From the NCBI GenBank assembly GCA_903953895.1, contig CAJBLH010000075.1, forward strand, positions 1 to 51,990: DNA of 51,990 bases, given 5' to 3'. The position numbers and the translations under genes are program-made. Below, in pieces: positions 27,922 through 34,685 of this stretch. Source of the DNA: an uncultured Desulfobacteraceae bacterium (GTDB lineage Bacteria > Desulfobacterota > Desulfobacteria > Desulfobacterales > Desulfatirhabdiaceae). How positions within the stretch are numbered: position 1 is the stretch's first letter; each line of letters begins with the position of its first letter. The notes beneath the pieces were generated by a model. The model was not told where the DNA came from. It did no database searches and saw only the letters and a list, made by a program, of their open reading frames with translations.

Positions 27922-27938
27922 TGGCATACAATGTGCTT
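27922..27938 (+). promoter_or_regulatory. Sigma-54 promoter candidate
   Basis: TGGCATACAATGTGCTT has GG and GC dinucleotides 10 bp apart and fits TGGCAC-N5-TTGC at all but two core positions. It is about 190 bp upstream of the receiver gene (28131) and about 720 bp upstream of gvpA1. No obvious terminator lies between, so it could drive both. The adjacent gene 25978-27387 encodes a sigma-54 activator. Confidence 0.45.
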
Positions 27939-27968
27939 ATTACTCCGGTCAATAACAGCAGGCAGTGA

Positions 27969-28078
27969 TGATATACTGCGAACGGTTAAAATTTGTATTT
28001 TTTACCCCTCACCCAGCTCCCCCCAGCGAGGGGAGGGAGATAAAGGATGCATAATTTATAACCGTTCAAAGTATATAT
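27969..28078. repeat. Inverted repeat with GC-rich core (ATATACT..AACGGTT)
   Basis: The left arm (about 27971-27995, ATATACTGCGAACGGTT) pairs with the right arm (about 28054-28077, AACCGTTCAAAGTATAT). Between them is a CCTC/GAGG-type hairpin. A partial left-arm match occurs at 21917-21945, and AACCGTTCA occurs at 27391 and in complement at 34657. It appears to be a dispersed repeat family. Confidence 0.55.
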
Positions 28079-28130
28079 TTACCAGGTGACCTGTTGCAGA
28101 AAATGACCATTGGCCCGGATAAACAAGTAC

Positions 28131-28523
28131 ATGCCTAAAAAATCAACTGAAATACTGATTGTTGATGATTCCGAGGAAATGCTCTGGACCATGGCCAATG
28201 TGCTGGAAAAGGCAGGTTTGTCTGTGGATGCGGTCACAAACGGAAAAGATGCCATGGAATTCATGCGGCGTTATCCGCAAACCCAGGTGGTCATTTTAAA
28301 TTATCTGCTTCCGGATATGAGCGGATTGTCGGTTCTCGATCATATCCAACAGAATGGAACCTGTCCCAAAGTCATCGTTGTCACGGCTTATGGAACAGAC
28401 GAAATTCGCAACAAGTTTTTCAAGGGCGGGGCGTGGGCATTCATGGAGAAGCCATTTGATATCAATCAACTGATTGCAGTATGCAAACAGGCGCTGACAC
28501 ACAACATGGCGGTGTGTCCATAA
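28131..28523 (+). CDS. Stand-alone receiver protein lacking the phospho-acceptor Asp
   Basis: This 130-residue CheY-like receiver has no output domain. The acidic pair ('ILIVDDSEEM'), Thr ('VVTAYGTDE') and Lys ('FMEKPF') are present, but the expected acceptor Asp is Asn57 in 'QVVILNYLLPDMSG'. It therefore cannot be phosphorylated in the normal way and may be a constitutive or ligand-type receiver, or a decoy partner. It sits 132 bp upstream of gvpA1 in the same direction, and downstream of the kinase/NtrC pair, so a role in gas-vesicle control is plausible. The start ATG 28131 has only a weak site; TTG 28110 is possible. Confidence 0.85.
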   Translation: MPKKSTEILIVDDSEEMLWTMANVLEKAGLSVDAVTNGKDAMEFMRRYPQTQVVILNYLLPDMSGLSVLDHIQQNGTCPKVIVVTAYGTDEIRNKFFKGGAWAFMEKPFDINQLIAVCKQALTHNMAVCP

Positions 28524-28655
28524 TATCCACGAACTCCCAATTTCATTCTTTTTGTCTTGTTGGCTATCAGGCGGGTTAGGGTGTGTTCTCACGAACGATC
28601 ACCGTAGAACCGGTCGGAGTGTAACGATGGAACAGTGAAGGGAGGTGAAACTATC

Positions 28656-28865
28656 ATGGCAGTAGAAAAAACGAATGCATCATCGAGTTTGGTAGAGGTC
28701 ATAGACCGGATTCTTGACAAAGGCATTGTGGTTGACGCCTGGGCAAGAGTCTCTCTGGTAGGCATCGAGCTTCTGGCGATTGAAGCCAGAGTGGTCCTGG
28801 CGGGTGTTGAAACCTATCTGAAATATGCCGAAGCCGTGGGCCTTACCGCCCAGGCCGCTGCATAA
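28656..28865 (+). CDS. gvpA: Gas vesicle structural protein GvpA, copy 1
   Basis: This is the major gas-vesicle shell protein (69 residues), a small amphipathic protein that polymerises into the ribs. It has the conserved core '[20 protein letters not shown]', then '[17 protein letters not shown]' and '[17 protein letters not shown]'. A strong GGGAGGTG site precedes it by 12 nt. Its protein sequence is identical to copy 2 at 28962; the DNA differs by a few silent changes. It is the first structural gene of the cluster. Confidence 0.98.
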   Translation: MAVEKTNASSSLVEVIDRILDKGIVVDAWARVSLVGIELLAIEARVVLAGVETYLKYAEAVGLTAQAAA

Positions 28866-28961
28866 CAATCAGTCATAGGGGAAGAATTAACAGGTGTTTT
28901 TTTTAAGGTTATGAGCAGTCATGGCCAATCGATCAAACAGTAAAAAAAGGAGAAACATATC

Positions 28962-29171
28962 ATGGCAGTAGAAAAAACGAATGCATCATCGAGTTTGGTA
29001 GAGGTCATAGACCGGATTCTTGATAAAGGCATCGTGGTTGATGCATGGGCAAGAGTCTCTCTGGTAGGTATCGAGCTTCTGGCAATTGAAGCCAGAGTGG
29101 TCCTGGCGGGTGTTGAAACCTATCTGAAATATGCCGAAGCCGTGGGCCTTACCGCTCAAGCCGCAGCATAA
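28962..29171 (+). CDS. gvpA: Gas vesicle structural protein GvpA, copy 2
   Basis: It encodes the same 69 residues as copy 1, with AAGGAGAAAC upstream. The identity at protein level with some silent differences at DNA level means either recent duplication or strong selection. Two copies raise the supply of the most abundant shell protein. A strong terminator-like hairpin follows at 29299-29378. Confidence 0.98.
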   Translation: MAVEKTNASSSLVEVIDRILDKGIVVDAWARVSLVGIELLAIEARVVLAGVETYLKYAEAVGLTAQAAA

Positions 29172-29298
29172 CGATAATCCCGTTAAAAGGGAGATTGACA
29201 GATATCCTTGAGAGGGTAACGGCGCGTGCAAACACCCCATTATCTGCATTCATTCAAGCGATCTTGAGCATATCTGGGATCTCCGAACGGTAATTACC

Positions 29299-29378
29299 AA
29301 AAAACCGTAAACAGATCCGGCATTGCGCAATTGTTAACCGGTCTGTTTTGTACTGCCCGATCTGTTTACGGTTTTTTT
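29299..29378 (+). terminator. Rho-independent terminator/attenuator after gvpA2
   Basis: A perfect 19-bp inverted repeat (29299-29317 with 29359-29377; AACCGTAAACAGATC / GATCTGTTTACGGTT) flanks a 41-nt loop with its own small hairpin, and ends in a run of seven Ts. It lies between gvpA2 and the minor-protein genes. Partial read-through would give many gvpA and few assembly transcripts. Confidence 0.85.
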
Positions 29379-29401
29379 CTGGTTGCTTAAGAAGGTTATT
29401 C

Positions 29402-30037
29402 ATGAGCGCTCAATCTGATATGAAAGGGTTGGCTGTCAGCATTATCGATTCTTATGAGATGCGGGTATCTACCGTAACCATGCTGATGACTCAGGCCAAT
29501 AATCTGCTGAAAAGCTTTCAGATAGAGATGAAAGAGATGATTACCCAGGTGCGGGATAATCTGGCAAAATCGGAAAGTCTTCGAAAAAAGGACTTTGATA
29601 TCATGATTCAGGCCCTGGTTGATCGCATGCGGGAAATTGAACAGGAAGCAGAAGACCGGTTCAATCAGTTTCAGCAGGAAGAATCGGAAATGATAGGCCG
29701 ATTCCGTTGTCTGGTATCCGGTGAAAGCCCCGTTGTCATCGAGGATATGGAAACCCTTCGGGAAGATGTTCTTACCCGCCAGAAAGAGCGGGAAAGACGC
29801 ATTGTCAACGGTTTGAAACAGTTTCAGCTTGCTCAGGAAGAGATTCGCTCCGGATTGAAGACCTTGCTGCTGAAAGGCAACGGTGTTCGAATCAAAGATC
29901 TGAAACAGATGCTTAAGACCATTCAGGTTCATCAATGTTTTCATCAGCCTGAAATCATTGCGTTTCTGGACAGTTTTGACGCCGTTCGGGACCGGGTTCA
30001 AAACCAGTGGCGCGAGGTGCTGGCCTGCAGCCGGTAA
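29402..30037 (+). CDS. Coiled-coil protein of gas-vesicle cluster
   Basis: This 211-residue protein is almost wholly alpha-helical and charged, with long coiled-coil stretches ('LAKSESLRKKDFDIMIQALV', 'RMREIEQEAEDRFNQFQQEE'). It has no signal or membrane segment. The start 29402 is the first ATG after AGAAGG. It lies directly after the gvpA attenuator and before the GvpC-like gene. The function is unknown; a vesicle-surface or scaffold role like GvpC is a guess from position and character. Confidence 0.75.
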   Translation: MSAQSDMKGLAVSIIDSYEMRVSTVTMLMTQANNLLKSFQIEMKEMITQVRDNLAKSESLRKKDFDIMIQALVDRMREIEQEAEDRFNQFQQEESEMIGRFRCLVSGESPVVIEDMETLREDVLTRQKERERRIVNGLKQFQLAQEEIRSGLKTLLLKGNGVRIKDLKQMLKTIQVHQCFHQPEIIAFLDSFDAVRDRVQNQWREVLACSR

Positions 30038-30231
30038 GAAAAACCCTGATTATGCCAATCTTGGATGTATCTCTAAGATTCGCCACAACGATAGACATTC
30101 AGTCTATACCTGCAAAGACATCCTTTAAAGAAATAGAGGTGATTTTGATCCCCCTCTACCGGCGGAATGCCTTCTGAAGCATGTCTGGTGATTTTAATCC
30201 GTAATTCCATCGAAACAGAAGGAGATACCCC

Positions 30232-31239
30232 ATGTCGAATGCAGAAGCTTTAAGACGATTGGCTCAGGAGGTGATCGAAGCTCATGAGGACAGAGTGGTT
30301 TTAAGAGCCTCGATTTTGAATGATATTGATCAGATCAAGTCTGAAACCAGGGAATGTCAAAAAAATACGGTAGATTTACTCAGAACACTTGCCAGCCGGC
30401 ATCAGGAGATGAGCAACCAGCTTAAGTCCGAGCTGGGACAGTTTATGTCGGATATGAATGCAACCGAGTCCGCCCGTGTGTACAATGCCAGAGAAGATGC
30501 CGGCCGACGACGGGATGAGATACGTCAGAGAATCGTGGTGGTTGATGATTTAAGAAAAGACGTCGTTGCCAAGCTTCGGATGATGAACGAGGCGCACCAG
30601 GAGATGAGCGGTCAATTGCGGGCTGAACTCGGTCAGTTCATGTCGGATCTGAATGCCGCCGAGTCCATCCGTGTGTCCAATGCCAGAGAAGATGCCGACC
30701 GGCGACAGGATGAGATCAGCCAGAGAATTGCAGTGGTTGACGATTTAAGAGAAAATGTCATCGCTAAACTTCGGGAAATAACCGAGGCGCACCAGGAGAT
30801 GGGCGCCCGGTTACGGGCTGAACTCGATCGGTTCATGTCGGATCTGAATGCCGCCGAGTCCATCCGTGTGTCCAATGCCAGAGAAGATGCCGACCGGCGA
30901 CAGGATGAGATCAGCCAGAGAATTGCAGTGGTAGATAATTTGAGAAGCGACCTTGTTGCGCAACTTCAGGAAATGGCAGAGGCACACCAGCAGATGGGCA
31001 AACAGTTACGGATCGATCTCGATCAGTTCATGTCGGGTCTCTCCCATGCCGAATCCAATCGAAAAGCCGTCACACAGGCGTATCTGTCAGAAGTTCAGGC
31101 AGATAACCGGGAAACGGCAGCCGCCTGGAAAGAGCTGATCCAACGTATTCAGGCGGCCAGAGCCGCATCCCCATCCGTTGTTACCAAAGCAGCAGAAACA
31201 ACGCCTTCTTTTCTGCAAGATGAAAAAAAAACACTTTGA
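30232..31239 (+). CDS. GvpC-like repeat protein
   Basis: This 335-residue helical protein is built of about 65-residue tandem repeats (roughly 30395-31060). Each carries 'HQEM..LRAEL..FMSDLNA', then 'ESIRVSNAREDADRRQDEIS' and 'QRIAVVDDLR'. Two central units are nearly identical in DNA, showing recent amplification; the outer ones diverge. Each unit is twice the 33-residue period of cyanobacterial GvpC, the protein that winds over and stiffens the shell. I infer a GvpC-type strengthening protein; the sequence match itself is weak. Site GAAGGAG precedes ATG. Confidence 0.65.
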   Translation: MSNAEALRRLAQEVIEAHEDRVVLRASILNDIDQIKSETRECQKNTVDLLRTLASRHQEMSNQLKSELGQFMSDMNATESARVYNAREDAGRRRDEIRQRIVVVDDLRKDVVAKLRMMNEAHQEMSGQLRAELGQFMSDLNAAESIRVSNAREDADRRQDEISQRIAVVDDLRENVIAKLREITEAHQEMGARLRAELDRFMSDLNAAESIRVSNAREDADRRQDEISQRIAVVDNLRSDLVAQLQEMAEAHQQMGKQLRIDLDQFMSGLSHAESNRKAVTQAYLSEVQADNRETAAAWKELIQRIQAARAASPSVVTKAAETTPSFLQDEKKTL

Positions 31240-31586
31240 TTGAAAAATCAATAGCCCCTTCACAGACTGTGGATGCGCGTGAAGCCCATGCCCCTGGTAC
31301 GGATGAGATTGAAGTCCATGCACCTGGTTTCGTAGAAGAATCAGTAGTTTCTTCTCAGGTTGCGGATGAGCTTGAAATCCATGCTCCTGGTGACGATACC
31401 GATCTGAATCGGGAAGATCTTCGCGAAAGAATCGTAAGCATTCTTCGAGATCATAAAGACGGGATGAAAATGATGCATATCGCGGAGTCGCTGGGTATCG
31501 AAAACTGGCGATCCCTGATCCCCATCATGCGGGAGCTTCTGGATGAAGGGGTCCTGGCAAAAGATGGTTCCCTGTATTTTGGATAG
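31236..31586 (+). CDS. Small protein with acidic N-terminus and winged helix
   Basis: This 116-residue frame overlaps the GvpC-like stop by 3 bp (TTG start). Residues 1-55 are low-complexity with three degenerate repeats around 'HAPG'. Residues 56-116 resemble a winged helix: 'REDLRERIVSILRDHKDGMK', 'MMHIAESLGIENWRSLIP' and 'LLDEGVLAKDGSLYF'. It might be a local regulator or an adaptor. The TTG start is uncertain. Confidence 0.6.
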   Translation: MIEKSIAPSQTVDAREAHAPGTDEIEVHAPGFVEESVVSSQVADELEIHAPGDDTDLNREDLRERIVSILRDHKDGMKMMHIAESLGIENWRSLIPIMRELLDEGVLAKDGSLYFG

Positions 31587-31632
31587 CCATAAGGATTTGC
31601 ATCAATTTTTTGCCGGCTGAAAGGAAATGGAT

Positions 31633-31959
31633 ATGAAATGGCAGGCTTGCTCGTTTTGCGGAGGAAAAGGCGTTGATCCTTTTCGAATGTTTTACGATGA
31701 GTCAGTATGTCAGGTATGTGGCGGACGCGGAAAGAAACGTATTCCGGAACATGCGGTTTCCTGCGCGTATTGCCAGGGATCGGGTATTCAACCGCACCGT
31801 AGGCTTGCCTGCACCGTATGCAGTGGAACCGGTTTTGTCGGCATTCATGAACCGACAACCCCCTGCCCGAAATGCAAGGCAAAAGGCGTGTCTGCGGGCG
31901 AATATCTGCCTTGTCGGACATGCAGGGGGAAAGGGCGGATATCTGTTCGATTTCAATAG
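31633..31959 (+). CDS. Free-standing DnaJ-type zinc-finger protein (six CxxCxGxG motifs)
   Basis: The 108-residue protein is little more than a DnaJ cysteine-rich domain without J-domain or C-terminal domains. Motifs in order are CSFCGGKG, CQVCGGRG, CAYCQGSG, CTVCSGTG, CPKCKAKG and CRTCRGKG, six in place of the four of DnaJ, enough for three zinc sites. The start at ATG 31633 fits AAGGAAA 6-8 nt upstream better than ATG 31627. In this cluster a J-domain occurs on a GvpF/L protein (36946) and an Hsp70 at 42034, so the parts of a DnaJ appear dispersed over separate proteins. It may hold unfolded Gvp clients. Confidence 0.85.
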   Translation: MKWQACSFCGGKGVDPFRMFYDESVCQVCGGRGKKRIPEHAVSCAYCQGSGIQPHRRLACTVCSGTGFVGIHEPTTPCPKCKAKGVSAGEYLPCRTCRGKGRISVRFQ

Positions 31960-31995
31960 TATCGTGTGATGTATTCGGATTAAAAGGAGTTTGTC

Positions 31996-32907
31996 ATGGG
32001 TGAAATAACAACCATTCTAGAACCCATATCGATGTCGGATTTCGTTGAAACGCCCTATATCAGCGATGTGACTGTTCGGGCCGTGGGGTATCTGGAAGCA
32101 GGCTTTCCCCTTCATTTTCGCGGTATTTCCGGAACCGGAAAGACGACGATTGCCATGCATGTAGCCAGCAAGATCGGCAGGCCGGTGATTTTGATCCATG
32201 GGGACGAAGAATTTTCGACATCGGATCTGGTAGGAAGTGAACAAGGCTACAGCATTCGCCGGGTAAGGGATAATTTTATTCACACGGTTCTGAAAACAGA
32301 AGAGAACATGCGTAAGCAATGGGTTGATAACCGTCTGACGGTTGCCTGCAAGCATGGTCTCACGCTGATTTACGATGAATTTACCCGATCCAGGCCAGAG
32401 GCCAATAATGCCTTGTTATCGGTTCTTCAGGAAAAAATGCTGGATCTGCCGGTCAGCAGAAATGGCGATGGGAATTATCTGAAAGTCAATCCCAATTTCA
32501 GGGCCATATTCACCAGCAATCCGGAAGAGTATGCCGGTGTGTATCGCAGTCAGGATGCGCTTCGAGATCGAATGGTGACCATCGATCTGGATAATTTCGA
32601 CCGCGAAACCGAAGTCCGGATTACCGCCGCCAAATCCGGCCTGCCCATAGACGACGCCGCACGGATAGTCGATATTGTCCGGGGGCTCAGGGAGTCTGAC
32701 GTATTCGAGTTCTCGCCGACCGTCAGGGGGTGCAACATGATCGCCAGATCCGCCGTTGTGCGAAAGGCGTCGATTCGTAAGGATGATACGGTGTTTCGGC
32801 AGATATGCTTCGATATTTTATCGTCCGAAACCAGCCGCATCGGCAACAGGTCTAACCAGGAACGTGTCAAAGAGGTGATTGCGGACCTCATCGATCGGTA
32901 TTGCTGA
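31996..32907 (+). CDS. gvpN: Gas vesicle AAA+ ATPase GvpN
   Basis: This MoxR/GvpN-type AAA+ ATPase of 303 residues is required for normal vesicle enlargement. Walker A is 'RGISGTGKTTIAMHVA' near residue 42; Walker B region is 'LTLIYDEFTRSRPEANNALL'; sensor 1 is 'FRAIFTSNPEEYAGV'. The start has AAAGGAG 8 nt before ATG. It sits among accessory gvp genes as in other clusters. Confidence 0.95.
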   Translation: MGEITTILEPISMSDFVETPYISDVTVRAVGYLEAGFPLHFRGISGTGKTTIAMHVASKIGRPVILIHGDEEFSTSDLVGSEQGYSIRRVRDNFIHTVLKTEENMRKQWVDNRLTVACKHGLTLIYDEFTRSRPEANNALLSVLQEKMLDLPVSRNGDGNYLKVNPNFRAIFTSNPEEYAGVYRSQDALRDRMVTIDLDNFDRETEVRITAAKSGLPIDDAARIVDIVRGLRESDVFEFSPTVRGCNMIARSAVVRKASIRKDDTVFRQICFDILSSETSRIGNRSNQERVKEVIADLIDRYC

Positions 32908-32945
32908 TAAATTCAGGTGTGGGAGATCGGTAAAGGAGAGGATCA

Positions 32946-33284
32946 ATGGATAGCAAACTAGCCGGAAACGATGGGGTCAAACGGGGGGCTTCGACTTTAA
33001 GAACCGCTTTGAAAAACTGTCTGACGAATAAACATCAGCAGAAACGATCGGATTATCTGGAATTATTCGTTATCGAGAAACATCTGTGGCGATTGAATCA
33101 GGAGAAATCCAATTTGAACCGCCGCGTGCAGCAGATCGATGAAGAAATGGCGACCATCGAAGGAACGATCGCGCGGCTGAAAAGAGCCATCGATCTGGAA
33201 CAACAGCACCGCCGGGTTGTTTTACAAGGAGAAAAACCGTCGCCGGCCGTACCCCAGATGAAAACCATGACGATGGGATATTGA
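32946..33284 (+). CDS. Small coiled-coil Gvp-cluster protein
   Basis: This 112-residue basic, helical protein has a predicted coiled coil 'LWRLNQEKSNLNRRVQQIDE'. It lies between gvpN and a gvpF/L gene with short gaps (38 and 19 bp), so it is co-transcribed. No family was recognised; small coiled-coil proteins of unknown role are common in gvp clusters. Confidence 0.7.
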   Translation: MDSKLAGNDGVKRGASTLRTALKNCLTNKHQQKRSDYLELFVIEKHLWRLNQEKSNLNRRVQQIDEEMATIEGTIARLKRAIDLEQQHRRVVLQGEKPSPAVPQMKTMTMGY

Positions 33285-33303
33285 ACGGTACCGAAAGGGC
33301 TCT

Positions 33304-34056
33304 ATGAACCGCGAAGGTAAATACCTGTATTGCATCATTCAAGGAAATGAGGGCCGCAGTTTTGGACCCATTGGCATCGGCGACCGCGGGGATGTCGTGT
33401 CCACTGTCGGATACCAGGATATCAGCGCTGTGATCAGCAGCACGCCCATGAACAATTACGTCATCAATCAAGAGAATATGCTGGCCCACGAACGGGTTAT
33501 CGAAACCGTCATGAAAGATTACACGGTGCTGCCCGTTCGATTCTGCACCATTGCGTCCAGCGCGGAAGAACTGCGCACCATGTTGAGACAACGGCATTCA
33601 GAGCTCAAAGGCCTGCTTAAAGACATGGACAACAAGTTCGAGATGGGACTCAAGGCCGTGTGGAAAAACATGCCTCAGATCTATCAGGAAATTGTGGATG
33701 ACAGTCCGGCCATCAGAGAACTCAAACACAAGGCGGATGTATGTCCGGAAACAGCGGCCAATCCCTTACGGCTTGAACTGGGCAGAGCGGTGAAAGAAGC
33801 GCTCGATCACAAAAAAGAAAGAGAAAGCGCGCAAATGATTGCATCGTTTAAAAAAATCATTCTGGATATCAAACTGAACAAGTTGGTCGGAGACAACATG
33901 GTATTGAATGCCGCATTTCTGATTGACCGCTCCCGCGAAAAATCTTTCGATTTGATGATCGACGATCTGCAGAAAAAATTAGACGACCGCGTGCTGTTCA
34001 AATATGTGGGGCCGGCGCCGCTGTTCCATTTTGTCAACCTGGTGATGAAGTTGTGA
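33304..34056 (+). CDS. Gas vesicle protein GvpF/L, paralogue 1
   Basis: This 250-residue GvpF/GvpL family protein begins 'GKYLYCIIQGNEGRSFGPIG' and ends 'GPAPLFHFVNLVMKL', both typical. GvpF/L proteins bind GvpA and other Gvps during nucleation. Four paralogues occur in this cluster (33304, 36946, 38273, 40239). This one and the one at 38273 are alike in length and layout. Confidence 0.93.
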   Translation: MNREGKYLYCIIQGNEGRSFGPIGIGDRGDVVSTVGYQDISAVISSTPMNNYVINQENMLAHERVIETVMKDYTVLPVRFCTIASSAEELRTMLRQRHSELKGLLKDMDNKFEMGLKAVWKNMPQIYQEIVDDSPAIRELKHKADVCPETAANPLRLELGRAVKEALDHKKERESAQMIASFKKIILDIKLNKLVGDNMVLNAAFLIDRSREKSFDLMIDDLQKKLDDRVLFKYVGPAPLFHFVNLVMKL

Positions 34057-34069
34057 TAAGGAGGATAGG

Positions 34070-34606
34070 GTGTCATCTGATAAAAAGGAAGACGTTGGAT
34101 TCGATTTTGGTCTGGGCGGGCTGTTCAAAGGGCTGAGCAATCTGATGGATGCAGCCGTGCAACTGGCTGAAAAAGGGGAATCGCTATCCAAATCCGGGGA
34201 GATTCATTTCAGCGGGCTCGACAAGCTGAAGGGCCTGAAGGACCTGAAAGGGGTTTATGGGGTCCGGATCAGCACCCTGTCGAACGGCAGACCATCGATA
34301 CGGCCCTTTGGGAACATAAAAAAATCTCCGACCGGACCGGTGGTGGAAGAAACGCGTGAACCGCTTGTGGATGTTTTCGATGAAGCGGATAGCATTCAAA
34401 TCATAGCGGAAATGCCAGGTGTTTCTCAACCCGACATCGAAGTGGATGTCAACGGAGATATCGTTCATATTTCAGCCAGTTCCGGCGCTCGGAAATACCA
34501 GAAGGAGCTGCTTCTCTCCCGTGCCGTGCAGGCAGATGACATGACCTGGACCTATCAGAACGGCATTCTGGAAATCCTTATCAAAACCACGCCCGAAAAA
34601 AGCTGA
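34070..34606 (+). CDS. gvpH: Gas vesicle small heat-shock protein GvpH
   Basis: This 178-residue protein has an N-terminal Gly-rich and amphipathic part ('GFDFGLGGLFKGLSNLMDAA') and a C-terminal alpha-crystallin (Hsp20) domain ('EPLVDVFDEADSIQIIAEMP', 'GVSQPDIEVDV', 'NGILEILIK'). This is the GvpH arrangement. The GTG start follows AAGGAGG by 6 nt. It probably keeps Gvp subunits soluble. Confidence 0.88.
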   Translation: MSSDKKEDVGFDFGLGGLFKGLSNLMDAAVQLAEKGESLSKSGEIHFSGLDKLKGLKDLKGVYGVRISTLSNGRPSIRPFGNIKKSPTGPVVEETREPLVDVFDEADSIQIIAEMPGVSQPDIEVDVNGDIVHISASSGARKYQKELLLSRAVQADDMTWTYQNGILEILIKTTPEKS

Positions 34607-34616
34607 CCCCCCCATC

Positions 34617-34662
34617 GTTCACCTCCTCCCCCCAGCGGGGGGAGGTCGGGAGGGGGGTGAAC
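34617..34662. repeat. GC-rich hairpin repeat, intact form
   Basis: GTTCACC...CCCCCC-AGC-GGGGGG...GGTGAAC forms a 46-nt hairpin between gvpH and the Cdc48 gene. The same sequence, inverted, is the target of the TIR element at 27490-27740. There is no T-run; it may stabilise mRNA ends or pause polymerase. Confidence 0.7.
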
Positions 34663-34685
34663 GGTTACCCCGCAGGAGACTATAA

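Noticed and set aside
28572-28600. Sigma-54-like element right before gvpA1
   Set aside because: No GG-N10-GC with the proper flanks was found in 28524-28655; the only fair match is at 27922.
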